Assembly (NCBI GenBank): GCA_020851795.1
Contig: JADZCA010000048.1
Span: 1-64,000 of the forward strand
Length of the DNA stretch: 64,000 nucleotides
Origin: Planctomycetota bacterium
GTDB taxonomy: Bacteria > Planctomycetota > PLA2 > JAEUHO01
Direction of reading: 5' to 3'
Notes under the pieces: generated by a model
Seen by the model: the letters and a program-made list of their open reading frames with translations, nothing else
Told to the model about the DNA's origin: nothing
Database searches by the model: none
Program-made: the position numbers and the translations under genes
Part shown: positions 37,122 to 46,631 of the stretch, piece after piece
Layout: each line of letters opens with the position of its first letter
How positions within the stretch are numbered: the first letter of the stretch is position 1

Positions 37122-37214
37122 GCGGTCCGTCGTCGGCGCCGGTCAGCCGCCGAGCCGCAGCGAGCGGATCGGCGGCGTGGCGCGCGGCGAGTCGGTCGCG
37201 CCCGCCCGCGCCGG

Positions 37215-38282
37215 TCAGTCGGAGAAGGACGACGACGCCGTCGCGGTGGCGGCCCACTGGCGGAGGCCGTCGCCGACCAGCTCGACGGCGTCGATCTCGT
37301 TCCAGCCGGGGACGCGGTCGGTGTCGAGGACGAGCCGTAGCGCGTCGGTGGCGAAGTCGGTCGGGCGCACCGCCGGCTCGAACCACGCGGGCGAGGCCGC
37401 CGCGGGGGCCGTGCCCTGCCAGAGCGACGTCCACGTGCCGTCGGGGCCCCGCGCGAGCACCTCGGCGACCGCGCCCGGCGCCAGGGTCTCGTGGACGCGC
37501 ACCGCGTCCACGCGGACGGCGCGTTCGTAGACGAGGTCGAGCGTCACGCGGCCCATGTCGGGCTGCTTGCTCGCCCACGCCGTGCCGAGGTCGCCGTCGA
37601 TCGGCGTGTCGGGCGCGCCCGTCGCCTGCACCGCGCTCCAGCGCCGGTCCTTCGTCGTCGCGATCACGTCCACGAGGCGGGGCACGTCCTCGCGCCGTTC
37701 CGGCCGGTGGACGAGGTCCACGAGCGTGGGCAGGTGCGAGCGGTCGTGCGTGCGCGCGAGGTCGTCGAGCGCACGCAGCAGGTCGGCCCGGTCGCCGCTG
37801 TCGAGCAGGCGGCGCACCTCGCTCGGGTCGAGCGGCGGGGGCGGCGGCTCGGCCGGGCCGCCCGCGCGGACCCACGTCCCGCCCCCGAACGAGACGCCCG
37901 CGCCGCCGAGCAGCGCCTCGGCCACGCCCGGCACGGTCGCGGGGGCGACGGCGCCCGGCTCTCGCGCAGCCTCGCCCGTCGCGGGGTCGCCCGCGGTCGC
38001 GCCGTCGCGCGCGCCCGCGCGGCCCGGCCCGCTCGCCGCCGCGACCGAGGCCACGGGGTCGGCCGCGGCGCGGGGGAGCGGGGCCGGCGCGGAGGCGAGC
38101 GCCGGCGGGCCGCGCTCGGCGAGGCGCCGCTCGAGGTCGCCGACCTGACGCTCGAGCGCGGCCGTCCGCGCGACCGCGTCGGCGTCGGGGCGCTCGTCGC
38201 GGCCCGCGCGGGTCGCGAGGAGCGCCCCCGCCGCCCCGAGGCTGGCGCCGAGCAGCACGAGACCGGCGTCACGGGCCCGCAT
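37215..38282 (-). CDS. Membrane-anchored protein with discoidin-like C-terminal domain
   Basis: 355 residues. One N-terminal helix (about 5-24), then a short coiled coil (ALERQVGDLERRLAERG), a low-complexity Ala/Pro region, a helical segment (SEVRRLLDSGDRADLLRALD) and a C-terminal jelly-roll: SAVQATGAPDTPIDGDLGTA, then MGRVTLDLVYERAVRVDAVR. This matches F5/8-type (discoidin) sugar-binding domains. It probably sits in the inner membrane facing the periplasm and binds a glycan or envelope protein. The ATG 38282 is seven bases from TACGAT. Confidence 0.75.
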   Translation of the reverse strand: MRARDAGLVLLGASLGAAGALLATRAGRDERPDADAVARTAALERQVGDLERRLAERGPPALASAPAPLPRAAADPVASVAAASGPGRAGARDGATAGDPATGEAAREPGAVAPATVPGVAEALLGGAGVSFGGGTWVRAGGPAEPPPPPLDPSEVRRLLDSGDRADLLRALDDLARTHDRSHLPTLVDLVHRPERREDVPRLVDVIATTKDRRWSAVQATGAPDTPIDGDLGTAWASKQPDMGRVTLDLVYERAVRVDAVRVHETLAPGAVAEVLARGPDGTWTSLWQGTAPAAASPAWFEPAVRPTDFATDALRLVLDTDRVPGWNEIDAVELVGDGLRQWAATATASSSFSD

Positions 38283-38289
38283 CCGGCCG

Positions 38290-38295
38290 ATCGTA
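38290..38295 (-). promoter_or_regulatory. -10 box TACGAT of the discoidin-like gene
   Basis: The box ends seven bases before the ATG at 38282; no Shine-Dalgarno sequence. It is the same hexamer and spacing as before the RCK gene. Confidence 0.45.
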
Positions 38296-38370
38296 GCCCG
38301 ACGGGCGCGGCGGGCACGAGACCCGGCGTGCGGCGGCGGGGCGGGACGCGGGATCCCGGTCCCGGCCCCG

Positions 38371-38376
38371 TATCCT
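38371..38376 (+). promoter_or_regulatory. -10 box TATCCT of the transsulfuration operon
   Basis: CGTATCCTG lies 26 bases before the GTG at 38403, with GAGGA in the leader. The box is identical to that of lysA. Confidence 0.4.
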
Positions 38377-38402
38377 GCCCGGGCTCCCCGAGGACCCTCC
38401 CG

Positions 38403-39764
38403 GTGATCCACGACGACATCCTCTCCGCGGTCGGCCGCACGCCGCTCGTGCGCCTCCACAAGGTGGTCGGCCCCGACGACGCGACCGTGCTGTGCAAGCT
38501 CGAGTACATGAACCCGGGCGGGTCCATCAAGGACCGCATGGCCCGGTTCATCCTCGACAAGGCCGAGCGCGAGGGCCGCCTCAAGCCCGGCGCGACCATC
38601 GTCGAGAACACGAGCGGCAACACCGGCGTCGGCATCGCGCTCGTCGCGGCCGTGCGCGGCTACCGCTGCGTGTTCACGATGCCCGACAAGATGTCGAAGG
38701 AGAAGCAGGACACGCTCAAGGCGTTCGGCGCGAAGGTCGTCGTGACGCCGACCAACGTCCCGGCGGACTCCCCCGACTCGTACTACTCGACCGCCAAGCG
38801 CATCGCGGCCGAGACGCCGAACTCGTTCTACGTGAACCAGTACCACAACCGCGACAACGTCGAGGCGCACTACCGTTCGACGGGCCCGGAGATCTGGGAG
38901 CAGACCGGCGGCCGCGTGGACGCCTTCGTCTCCGGCATCGGCACCGGCGGGACGATGTCGGGCACGGGGCGCTTCCTCAAGGAGCAGAACCCGGCGGTCC
39001 GCAACGTGGGCGTGGACCCGGTGGGCAGCGTCTACCACGCGATGTTCCACACGAAGACGATGTCGGAGCCCCACGTCTACAAGGTCGAGGGCATCGGCGA
39101 GGACATGATGTGCGGGGCGATGGACCTCGACGTCATGGACGACGTGCGCCAGGTGGACGACCGCCAGTGCTTCGCGATGGCGCGGCGGCTCGCGCGCGAG
39201 GAGGGGATCTTCGCGGGCGGGTCGTCGGGCGGCGCGGTGCACGTCGCCGTCCAGCTCGCCAAGGAGCTCGGCAAGGGCAAGACGATCGTCGTCGTGCTGC
39301 CCGACGGGGGCCGCGCCTACATCTCGAAGTTCTACGCCGACGAGTGGATGCGCGACAACGGGTTCGCCGAGGTCGGCCCCGCGACGGTGCGCGACGTGCT
39401 CGGCGACCGCCGCGGCCGCGTGATCTCGGCGCGCGTGGACGAGCCCGTCGCCGACGTGGCGCGGCGGCTCAAGGAGAAGCAGGTCTCGCAGGTCCCCGTC
39501 GTGGACGCCGCGGGGCGCGCGGTCGGGATGGCGCACGAGTCCGACGTGCTCCGCTTCCTGCTCGACCCGCAACGGCGGGCCTCCGAGCCCGTGGGCAACG
39601 CGATGGCGCCCCTCGAGGGCGTCGTCTCCCTCGACACGCCGGTGGACGCGCTGCGGCGCGTCTTCGACGAGGACAACGTCGCCGTCGTCGTCGAGCGCGG
39701 CGTCGCGGTGGGCATCGTGAGCAAGATCGACGTGATCGACTTCCTGACGCGGAGGCGGTCGTGA
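38403..39764 (+). CDS. cbs: Cystathionine beta-synthase
   Basis: 453 residues. The fold-type II PLP domain has MNPGGSIKDRMA with the Schiff-base Lys, ENTSGNTGVGIAL and GIGTGGTMSGTGR. Residues about 325-450 are a pair of CBS domains (VISARVDEPVADVARRL and PVGNAMAPLEGVVSLDTPV), the regulatory module of true CBS enzymes, so this is not a plain cysteine synthase. There is no N-terminal haem region. It condenses serine and homocysteine to cystathionine. GTG 38403; the stop overlaps the next GTG by four bases. Confidence 0.93.
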   Translation: MIHDDILSAVGRTPLVRLHKVVGPDDATVLCKLEYMNPGGSIKDRMARFILDKAEREGRLKPGATIVENTSGNTGVGIALVAAVRGYRCVFTMPDKMSKEKQDTLKAFGAKVVVTPTNVPADSPDSYYSTAKRIAAETPNSFYVNQYHNRDNVEAHYRSTGPEIWEQTGGRVDAFVSGIGTGGTMSGTGRFLKEQNPAVRNVGVDPVGSVYHAMFHTKTMSEPHVYKVEGIGEDMMCGAMDLDVMDDVRQVDDRQCFAMARRLAREEGIFAGGSSGGAVHVAVQLAKELGKGKTIVVVLPDGGRAYISKFYADEWMRDNGFAEVGPATVRDVLGDRRGRVISARVDEPVADVARRLKEKQVSQVPVVDAAGRAVGMAHESDVLRFLLDPQRRASEPVGNAMAPLEGVVSLDTPVDALRRVFDEDNVAVVVERGVAVGIVSKIDVIDFLTRRRS

Positions 39765-40951
39765 AGCCCTCGACGCCGGAGGAGGAGGCCCGCCTGCGCT
39801 TCGAGACGCGAGCCATCCACGCGGGCCAGCGGCCCGATCCCACCACGGGCGCGATCATGACGCCCGTCTACCTCACCTCGACCTACGTGCAGTCGAGCCC
39901 CGGCGTCCACCAGGGCTTCGAGTACTCGCGCACGCGCAACCCCACCCGCGACGCGCTCGAGGGCTGCCTCGCCTCGCTCGAGGGCGGGCGCCACGGGCTC
40001 GCGTTCGCCTCGGGCCTCGCGGCCACCGACTGCCTGCTGCATCTGCTCGAGGCCGGCGACCACGTCGTCCACTCCGACGACGTCTACGGCGGCACGTTCC
40101 GCATCTTCGACAAGGTCTTCCGCCGCCACGGGCTCTCGTTCACCGCGGTGGACATGACCGACCCGGGCGCGGTCGCCCGCGCGATGACGCCGCGCACGAA
40201 GCTCGTCTGGGTCGAGTCGCCGACGAACCCGACGCTCAAGCTCGCCGACCTCGCGGCCGTCAGCGCCGCGGCCCGCGCGGGCGGGGCGAAGACCGTCGTG
40301 GACAACACCTTCGCGACGCCGTGGCTGCAGCGCCCCCTCGAGCACGGCGCCGACGCGGTCGTCCACTCGACGACGAAGTACCTCAACGGCCACAGCGACG
40401 TCGTCGGCGGCGCGATCGTCACGAGCGACGACGCGCTCGCCGAGCGCCTGCGCTTCCACCAGAACGCCGTCGGCGGCGTCCCGGGGCCGCTCGACTGCTT
40501 CCTCGTGCTGCGCGGGCTCAAGACGCTCCACGTCCGCATGGAGCGGCACGAGCGCAACGCCGCCCGCGTCGCGGCGTTCCTCGCGTCGCACCCGCAGGTC
40601 GAGCGCGTGACCTGGCCCGGCCTGCCCTCGCACCCGCAGCACGCGCTCGCCAAGCGCCAGATGCGCGGCTTCGGCGGGATGCTCAACTTCTGGATCCGGG
40701 GCGGGCTCCCGGCGGCACGCCGCTTCCTCGAGACGGTGCGCCTCTTCGCGTGCGCCGAGTCCCTCGGCGGCGTCGAGAGCCTGATCGAGCACCCGGCGAT
40801 CATGACCCACGCGAGCGTGCCGGCGGCGACCCGCCGCACGCTCGGGATCGACGACGGCTTCGTGCGCGTCTCGTGCGGCATCGAGCACGAGGACGACCTC
40901 GTCGCCGACCTCGCGCACGCGCTCGACGCCGCGCGGCAGGCCGTCCGGTGA
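39761..40951 (+). CDS. Cystathionine gamma-lyase / Cys-Met metabolism PLP enzyme
   Basis: 396 residues, the normal length. It has RAIHAGQRPDPTTGAIMTPV, YSRTRNPTRDALE, FASGLAA, VDNTFATPWLQRPLEHGADAV and the PLP Lys in HSTTKYLNGHSDVVGGA. Ends with SLGGVESLIEHPA and RVSCGIEHEDDLVADL. The family includes cystathionine gamma-lyase and gamma-synthase; following CBS in one operon, it most likely cleaves cystathionine to cysteine, completing reverse transsulfuration. It starts at GTG 39761, overlapping CBS, and overlaps the thioesterase start. Confidence 0.92.
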   Translation: MKPSTPEEEARLRFETRAIHAGQRPDPTTGAIMTPVYLTSTYVQSSPGVHQGFEYSRTRNPTRDALEGCLASLEGGRHGLAFASGLAATDCLLHLLEAGDHVVHSDDVYGGTFRIFDKVFRRHGLSFTAVDMTDPGAVARAMTPRTKLVWVESPTNPTLKLADLAAVSAAARAGGAKTVVDNTFATPWLQRPLEHGADAVVHSTTKYLNGHSDVVGGAIVTSDDALAERLRFHQNAVGGVPGPLDCFLVLRGLKTLHVRMERHERNAARVAAFLASHPQVERVTWPGLPSHPQHALAKRQMRGFGGMLNFWIRGGLPAARRFLETVRLFACAESLGGVESLIEHPAIMTHASVPAATRRTLGIDDGFVRVSCGIEHEDDLVADLAHALDAARQAVR

Positions 40952-41370
40952 GCCGCGTCCGCGAGGCGCTCCCGCCCGAGCCGCCCGACCGGCCGCCGCC
41001 GCACGGGAGCGTGACGGTCACGCGCATCGTGATGCCCGGGCAGGCGAACGCCCGCGGGACGCTGTTCGGCGGCGTCGCGCTCTCGCTGATGGACGAGACC
41101 GCCGCGATCGTCGCGCTGCGCCACGCGCGCACCTCGGTCGTCACCGCGCACATCCACGCCGTGGACTTCCGCGCGCCGATCCTGCAGGGCGAGGCCGTCG
41201 AGGTCACGGCGACGCTCGTCTCGGTGGGGCGCACGTCGATGCGCATCCGCGTGGACACGTGGGGCGAGGACCTCCAGTCGGGCGAGCGGCGGTTCTGCAC
41301 GACGGCCGAGTTCGTGTTCGTCGCGATGGGCGCCGACGGCGCGCCGACGCCGGTCCCGCCCCTGCGCTGA
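40948..41370 (+). CDS. Acyl-CoA thioesterase, hotdog fold (YciA-like)
   Basis: 140 residues. VMPGQANARGTLFGGVALSLMDETAAIVALRHA is split here as motif RGTLFGGVALSLMDETA (the Asp is catalytic), followed by VDFRAPILQGEAVEVTATLV and SMRIRVDTWGED. This is the hexameric hotdog thioesterase family that hydrolyses acyl-CoA. It is coupled (GTGA) to the gamma-lyase gene, but no link between the two reactions is known; it may simply be cotranscribed. Confidence 0.88.
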   Translation: MSRVREALPPEPPDRPPPHGSVTVTRIVMPGQANARGTLFGGVALSLMDETAAIVALRHARTSVVTAHIHAVDFRAPILQGEAVEVTATLVSVGRTSMRIRVDTWGEDLQSGERRFCTTAEFVFVAMGADGAPTPVPPLR

Positions 41371-41433
41371 GCCCGTAGGCGACCCGGGCTGAGCCGGTCG
41401 GGAGGGCCCGTGCGCGCGGCGGCCCCGCGCGGG

Positions 41434-41439
41434 TATCCT
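41434..41439 (+). promoter_or_regulatory. -10 box TATCCT of the MoxR operon
   Basis: GGTATCCT ends ten bases before the ATG at 41450 without a Shine-Dalgarno sequence. It is the single promoter visible for the six-gene operon. Confidence 0.45.
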
Positions 41440-41449
41440 CGCGGCCCAC

Positions 41450-42109
41450 ATGTGGCTCGCGGGGGTCGTGCTCGCCGGGGTGCTCCTGTCGCCGCCGCCG
41501 CCGGAGGCGATCCGGCGCGCGGTCGCGCAGGTCTACGCCGACCCCGCCGTGCAGCGCGACCTGCCGAGCCCGCGGCCGCCGTCCACCCGGCCGCGGCCGC
41601 CGGAGACCTCCGCGGCGGCGGACGTGCCGTCGTCGGTCGGCGGCGTGGCGACGGCGCTGTTCTGGGGCATGGTCGCGCTGGCGACCGTCGCCCTCGTCGT
41701 CGCGCTCGCGCGGGGGTGGGCCCGACGGAGGGCGGCGTCCGCCGGGGCGACCGTGGGCCGCAGCGGGCGACCGGTGGGCGTGGGCGCGCCGCCCGAGCCC
41801 GCGCCGCCCGCGGACGCCGCCGACGCGCTCGCGGCGCAGGGCCGCTTCGACGAGGCGGTGCACCTGCTGCTCGTGCGCGCCGTGGCGCTGCTGCGCGCCG
41901 GCGGGCGCGGGGTGCCCTCGCACTGGACGAGCCGCGAGGTCGCCGGTGGCGCGGACCTCGACGGGCCCGCGCGCGCGGCCTTCGACGTGCTCGTCGGCGC
42001 CGTGGAGCGCAGCCTGTTCGGCGGGCGGCCGCTCGGCCCGCGGGACTGGGAGGCGGCCCGGGCGGCGGCGGCGCGCGTCGTGCCCGGGTCGGCCGAGCCG
42101 ACGCCGTGA
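41450..42109 (+). CDS. DUF4129-like membrane protein, first gene of the MoxR operon
   Basis: 219 residues. An N-terminal hydrophobic segment, a Pro-rich periplasmic stretch, a central helix (about 65-86) and a helical C-terminal domain (EAVHLLLVRAVALLRAGGRG followed by SHWTSREV) typical of DUF4129. DUF4129 domains recur in operons of this kind, often fused to transglutaminases. The function is unknown. It starts an operon of six coupled genes ending at 47590. Confidence 0.75.
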   Translation: MWLAGVVLAGVLLSPPPPEAIRRAVAQVYADPAVQRDLPSPRPPSTRPRPPETSAAADVPSSVGGVATALFWGMVALATVALVVALARGWARRRAASAGATVGRSGRPVGVGAPPEPAPPADAADALAAQGRFDEAVHLLLVRAVALLRAGGRGVPSHWTSREVAGGADLDGPARAAFDVLVGAVERSLFGGRPLGPRDWEAARAAAARVVPGSAEPTP

Positions 42110-43389
42110 GCGCGCCCGGCCCCGAGCTCTCGCCCCGCGCGCTCGCGCTGCTCGTCGCGGCGGTGGCGGTCTCGTTCGGCGTCTGCTTCGCGGTGTTCGT
42201 GGTCGGGGCGCGCGAGGAGCGCTCGGCGGGCGCCGACGTGGACAGCGTTTCCGCGCTCGGGCACCGTCCGTTCGTCGAGCTGCTCGAGGCGCTCGGGGTC
42301 CCCGTGCTCGTCGGCCGGTCCCGCTCGGTGGCGAGGGCGGGGCCGGGCGCGCTCGTCGTGGTGGCCGAGCCGCGCCCGAGCGAGGACGCGCCCGCGCGGG
42401 GCGGCGGCGGGCCGGGCTCCGTCCTCGCGGGGCGGCGGGCCCCGATCCTGCTCGTGCTGCCCAAGCGCCGGCCCGGTCGGCTCGACGACGCCGGACGGTG
42501 GGTCGAGTCGGAGACGACGCTGCCCGCGTCCGAGGTCGCGACGGTGCTGCGCCGCTTCGGGGGGGACGCCGACGTGGTCCACGTCGCCGACGCGGCGCGC
42601 GCGGCCGCGCTGCGCGACGGGGAGCTGTCGCCCACGGTCGCGCCGCCGCTGCAGCTGCTCGCGCCGCACCGCGGGCTGCGCCCGATCGTCGCGTCCGACG
42701 ACGGCGTGCTGCTCGGGCAGCTCGAGCCGCCCGACGCGTCGGACGAGGACGAGGACGACGCGGGCGACGCCCCGCCCGTCTACGTGCTGAGCGACCCCGA
42801 CGTCCTCGCGGCCCACGGGCTGCACCGCGGCCGCAACGCCGAGCTCGTCGTCGGCTGGGTCGAGCGGCTGCGCCCGCCGGGCGGGATGGTCGTCCTGGAC
42901 GCGCAGGCGCAGGGGCGCGGGCGCACCCCGAGCCTGTGGCGCGAGTTGACCTCGTGGCCGCTCGCCCTGCCGGTCGGCACCGCGCTGCTCGCGGCGCTGG
43001 CTGCGGCGTGGTGCGGGGCGCGGCGGTTCGGCGCGCCGCGACCGGCGGCGTCGCCCTCGCGCGCCCGCACGCGCCCGCTCGTCGAGCACGCCGCCGAGCT
43101 GCTCGAGCACGGCGGGCACACCGCGCACGCGCTGTCGCGCTACGCCGCCGTGGCGCTCCACGCCGCCGCGCGCGACGTGCACGCCCCGCCCGGCCTGACC
43201 GCCGAGGACGCCCGCGCGTGGCTCGACCGCGCCGCCGCGGCCCGCGGCGTGGGCACGACCGTGGCCGAGCTCGAGGCCGTCGTCGCGACGGCCGCACGTC
43301 ACCCCGATCCCGGCACGGCGATCGACGCCGCCCGCCGGGTGCACGCCTGGAGGCGCGCCCTGACCGATGGACATCCAAGCCGTCCGTGA
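42106..43389 (+). CDS. DUF4350-like membrane protein
   Basis: 427 residues. One helix (about 15-33), a Rossmann-like extracytoplasmic region with the DUF4350 layout ([18 protein letters not shown] then [10 protein letters not shown]), a second helix (about 285-305) and a C-terminal cytoplasmic helical part ([19 protein letters not shown]). DUF4350 proteins accompany MoxR/DUF58 genes in Actinobacteria and others. Their activity is unknown; a cargo or envelope-stress role is only inferred. GTG 42106 overlaps DUF4129; its last 23 bases overlap moxR. Confidence 0.75.
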   Translation: MSAPGPELSPRALALLVAAVAVSFGVCFAVFVVGAREERSAGADVDSVSALGHRPFVELLEALGVPVLVGRSRSVARAGPGALVVVAEPRPSEDAPARGGGGPGSVLAGRRAPILLVLPKRRPGRLDDAGRWVESETTLPASEVATVLRRFGGDADVVHVADAARAAALRDGELSPTVAPPLQLLAPHRGLRPIVASDDGVLLGQLEPPDASDEDEDDAGDAPPVYVLSDPDVLAAHGLHRGRNAELVVGWVERLRPPGGMVVLDAQAQGRGRTPSLWRELTSWPLALPVGTALLAALAAAWCGARRFGAPRPAASPSRARTRPLVEHAAELLEHGGHTAHALSRYAAVALHAAARDVHAPPGLTAEDARAWLDRAAAARGVGTTVAELEAVVATAARHPDPGTAIDAARRVHAWRRALTDGHPSRP

Positions 43390-44323
43390 CCTCGCCGCGC
43401 GGCTGCGCGAGCAGACCGCCCGCGTCGTGGTGGGCCAAGGGGCCCCCGTGGACCTCCTCACCGTCGCCCTGCTCGCGCAGGGGCACGTGCTCCTCGAGGG
43501 CGTGCCGGGGACGGCGAAGACGCTGCTCGTCCGCACGTTCGCGGCGGGGCTGGGGCTGCGCTTCGGGCGCATCCAGTTCACGCCCGACCTCATGCCGGGC
43601 GACGTCGTCGGGACCAACCTCTTCGACTTCCGCAGCGGCACCTTCGCGCTCACCAAGGGTCCGGTGTTCACCGAGCTGCTCCTCGCCGACGAGGTGAACC
43701 GCACGCCGCCGAAGACGCAGGCGGCGCTGCTCGAGGCGATGCAGGAGCGCAGCGTCACGATCGACGGGACGACCTGGCCGCTCGGCGCGGGCTTCATGGT
43801 CGTCGCGACGCAGAACCCGATCGAGCAGGAAGGCACCTACCCGCTGCCCGAGGCGCAGCTCGACCGCTTCCTCTTCAAGGTCGTGGTCGGCTACCCCGAG
43901 CGCGAGGAGGAGCGCGCGCTCGTGCGGCTGCACGGCCACCGGGCGGCCAACCCGACGCTGGACGGGCTCGGGCTCGAGCGGCTCGCCGACCTCGCGACGG
44001 TCGAGGCGGCCCGCGAGGTGGTGCGCTCCGTGCGCCTCTCCGACGAGCTCGTGGACTACGTCGTCGAGCTCGTCCGCGCCACCCGTGGGCGGCCCACGCT
44101 CGCGTGCGGCGCCTCGCCACGCGCCGCCACGATGCTCGCGGCGGCGAGCCGCGCGCTCGCGGTGCTGCGCGGGCGCGACTTCGTCGTGCCCGACGACGTC
44201 AAGGCGCTGGTGGTGCCCACCCTGCGCCACCGCGTGGTGCTCGCGCCCGGGGCCGAGATCGAGGGCCTCACCGCCGAGGCCGAGGTGCGCCGGGTGGTCG
44301 AGGAGGTCGAGGCCCCGCGCTGA
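43367..44323 (+). CDS. MoxR-family AAA+ ATPase
   Basis: 318 residues, full length. Walker A is GVPGTAKT (45-52), Walker [21 protein letters not shown], sensor 1 [20 protein letters not shown] and sensor 2 GASPRAATM. MoxR ATPases act as chaperones that insert metals or assemble proteins, usually with DUF58/VWA partners, as here. The next gene starts inside its stop codon (TGATG), so the two proteins are tightly coupled. Confidence 0.95.
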   Translation: MDIQAVRDLAARLREQTARVVVGQGAPVDLLTVALLAQGHVLLEGVPGTAKTLLVRTFAAGLGLRFGRIQFTPDLMPGDVVGTNLFDFRSGTFALTKGPVFTELLLADEVNRTPPKTQAALLEAMQERSVTIDGTTWPLGAGFMVVATQNPIEQEGTYPLPEAQLDRFLFKVVVGYPEREEERALVRLHGHRAANPTLDGLGLERLADLATVEAAREVVRSVRLSDELVDYVVELVRATRGRPTLACGASPRAATMLAAASRALAVLRGRDFVVPDDVKALVVPTLRHRVVLAPGAEIEGLTAEAEVRRVVEEVEAPR

Positions 44324-45633
44324 TGTCGCCCTCGCCCCGCCTCGTCGCCGCGCTCGCCCTCCTCGCCGCGCTGGGCGTCCTGCCCGCGCTCCTCGGGGAC
44401 GGCGCGGCCGCCGTCGTGTTCGCCGCGGCGGTGGGCCTCGTGCTCGCCACCGGCCTCGACGTCGCGCTGGCGCCGACGCGGCGGGCGGTCGCGGTGCGCG
44501 CGTCGGCGCCGGCGTCGGTGGCGCTGGGCACCGAGGGCGCGCTCGACCTCGAGGTCGCCGTCGGCGACGGCGCCGGGGCGCGTTTCGAGGTCGTCGCCGA
44601 CCTCTCGCCCGAGCTCGACGACGTCGCGCCGTCCGCGCTCGCCGTGCCGGCGCGGGGGGCCGCGCGCCTCGCGGTGCCGCTGGTCCCGCGGCGACGGGGG
44701 CCCGCGTCGGTGCGCTCGGTCTCGTTGCGCTGGACGGGCCCGCTCGGCCTCGTGCGGCGCCAGCGCGACGTGACGCTCGACCGGCCCGTCGTCGTCGTGC
44801 CCGACCTCGCGCCGGTGCGGCAGGCCGCGGTGCGCCTGGCCTTCGCGCAGGCCGCGACGGGCGCCCGGCGCGTGCGCGCGAGCGGGGACGGCTCGGAGTT
44901 CGAGGCGCTGCGCGAGCACGTCGCCGGCATGGACCCCCGCGCGCTCGACTGGAAGGCGTCGGCGAAGCACCTGCGGCTCGTCGGGCGGGAGACGCGCGCC
45001 GAGCGCGACCGCCCCGTGGTCGTCGCCCTCGACACCGGGCGACTGATGGGCGAGCCGGTCGCGGGCGTGCCGCGCGTGGACCACGCCGTGCGCGCGGGGC
45101 TGCTGCTGGCCTACGCGGCGCTGCGGACGGGCGACCGCGTCGGGCTGCTCGGCTTCGACGACCGCCCCCGCGCGTGGGTCGCGCCCACGTCGGGCCCCGG
45201 CGCGTTCGGGCGCTTCCTCGCCGCCGCGGGCGGGCTCGCCTACTCCACGGCCGAGCCGAACTACGCGCTCGCCGTCGCCGACCTGAGCGCACGCCTGCGG
45301 CGGCGCACGCTCGTCGTCGTCCTGACCGACTTCGCCGACTCGACCGCCGCCGAGCTCCTCCTCGACGCGATGACCCCGCTCGCGCGGCGTCACCTGCTGC
45401 TCTTCGTCGCGCTGCGCGACCCGGTGCTGCCCGCGATCGCCGACGCCGAGCCGAGGACGACCGCCGACCTGCACCGCGCCGTCGTCGCCGCCGACCTCGT
45501 CCGCGACCGCGAGGTCGTGCTGCGCCGGCTGCGCCGCGCCGGGGCCCACGTCGTGGACACGACACCCGACCGGCTGTCGAGCGAGCTCCTCGACCGCTAC
45601 CTGTGGATCCACCGCCGGGAGCTGGTCGGATGA
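44323..45633 (+). CDS. DUF58 protein with VWA-like fold
   Basis: 436 residues. Two N-terminal helices (about 5-48), a beta-sandwich (VRASAPASVALGTEGALDLE), then the DUF58 hallmark GDGSEFEALREHVAGMDPRA followed by DWKASAKH, and a VWA-like region with VVVALDTGRLMG. The canonical MIDAS DxSxS is replaced by DTGRL, so metal binding is doubtful. DUF58 proteins work with MoxR ATPases. It is encoded directly after moxR and coupled to SpoIIM. Confidence 0.88.
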   Translation: MSPSPRLVAALALLAALGVLPALLGDGAAAVVFAAAVGLVLATGLDVALAPTRRAVAVRASAPASVALGTEGALDLEVAVGDGAGARFEVVADLSPELDDVAPSALAVPARGAARLAVPLVPRRRGPASVRSVSLRWTGPLGLVRRQRDVTLDRPVVVVPDLAPVRQAAVRLAFAQAATGARRVRASGDGSEFEALREHVAGMDPRALDWKASAKHLRLVGRETRAERDRPVVVALDTGRLMGEPVAGVPRVDHAVRAGLLLAYAALRTGDRVGLLGFDDRPRAWVAPTSGPGAFGRFLAAAGGLAYSTAEPNYALAVADLSARLRRRTLVVVLTDFADSTAAELLLDAMTPLARRHLLLFVALRDPVLPAIADAEPRTTADLHRAVVAADLVRDREVVLRRLRRAGAHVVDTTPDRLSSELLDRYLWIHRRELVG

Positions 45634-46631
45634 GCGCGCCGACGCTGCGCAGCGTGGAGTTCCGCCGCGAGCGGGAGGCGTCGTGGCGCGACCTCGACGC
45701 GCTCGTCGAGCGCGCGGAGCGGCGCGGCGTGCGCACCCTCTCCGCCGCCGAGCTCTCGCGGCTGCCCGGCCTCTACCGCGGGGCCGTCTCCTCGCTCTCG
45801 GTGGCGCGCGCGATCTCGCTCGACCGCAACCTCGTCGCCTGGCTCGACGCGCTCTGCGTGCGCGCGTACGGCGTGGTGTACGGCGTCCGCCGCGGCTTCC
45901 TCGCGGCGTGCCGCGACCTCCTCTGGGTGCGCCTCCCGGCGGTCGTGCGGGCCCGGCGCGCGGCGCTCGGGCTCGCCGCCCTCGCGCTCGTGCTCGGCAC
46001 GGTGGTCGGGTGGGCGACCACCGACGCCGACCCCGCGCGCTTCGACGCGTACGTCCCGGCCTCGCTCTCCGACGACCGTGGCCCGCACGCGTCCACCGAG
46101 GAGCTGCGCACGGCCCTCTACGTCCGCGAGCCCGCGGCGCGGCGGCTGGCCCACTTCGCCGCGGCGCTGTTCACGCACAACGCCCGCGTCGGGATCCTCT
46201 CGTTCGTGCTCGGCTTCCTCGCGGGGTTCCCCACGGCGCTGCTGCTGTTCCAGAACGGCCTGATCCTCGGGGCGTTCGCCTCGCTCCACCACGGGCGCGG
46301 CCTCGGGCTCGAGCTGTGGGCGTGGCTGCTCCCGCACGGCGTCCCCGAGCTCTCCGCGCTCGTGCTCTGCGGCGGCGCGGGCCTGCTCCTCGCGCAGGGG
46401 CTGCTCTTCCCCGGGCGGCTGTCGCGCCGCGAGCACCTCACGCGGTGCGGGCGCGACGCGGGCGTGCTGGTGGCGGGGGCGGTGGTGCTGCTCTTCGTGG
46501 CCGGCTTCGTCGAGGGCGTCGTCCGCCAGACGGTGCTCGACCCGACGGCGCGCCTCGGCGTCGCCGCCGTCCTCGCGGCGGGGCTCGTGGCGTGGATGCG
46601 CGGCGGTCGGCGCGCGGAGCGTGCCCCGTGA
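45630..46631 (+). CDS. SpoIIM-like (stage II sporulation M) membrane protein
   Basis: 333 residues. A cytoplasmic N-terminal helical domain (about 1-110) is followed by six hydrophobic helices, including LAALALVLGTVVGWATTD and NARVGILSFVLGFLAGFPTA, with the SpoIIM-family HGVPELSALVLCGGAGLLLA block. In bacilli SpoIIM is part of the engulfment complex, but homologues are common in non-sporulating phyla within MoxR operons, as here. ATG 45630 overlaps the DUF58 stop (ATGA). Confidence 0.88.
   Translation: MSAPTLRSVEFRREREASWRDLDALVERAERRGVRTLSAAELSRLPGLYRGAVSSLSVARAISLDRNLVAWLDALCVRAYGVVYGVRRGFLAACRDLLWVRLPAVVRARRAALGLAALALVLGTVVGWATTDADPARFDAYVPASLSDDRGPHASTEELRTALYVREPAARRLAHFAAALFTHNARVGILSFVLGFLAGFPTALLLFQNGLILGAFASLHHGRGLGLELWAWLLPHGVPELSALVLCGGAGLLLAQGLLFPGRLSRREHLTRCGRDAGVLVAGAVVLLFVAGFVEGVVRQTVLDPTARLGVAAVLAAGLVAWMRGGRRAERAP

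Noticed and set aside
32397..37340. Very long open frame on the plus strand opposite the cyclase and beta-helix genes
   Set aside because: It is an Arg/Ala/Pro/Val-rich antisense shadow typical of very high G+C DNA; the minus-strand frames carry clear domains.
45630..46631. Evidence for sporulation
   Set aside because: SpoIIM homologues occur widely in MoxR operons of non-sporulating bacteria and no other sporulation gene is present.
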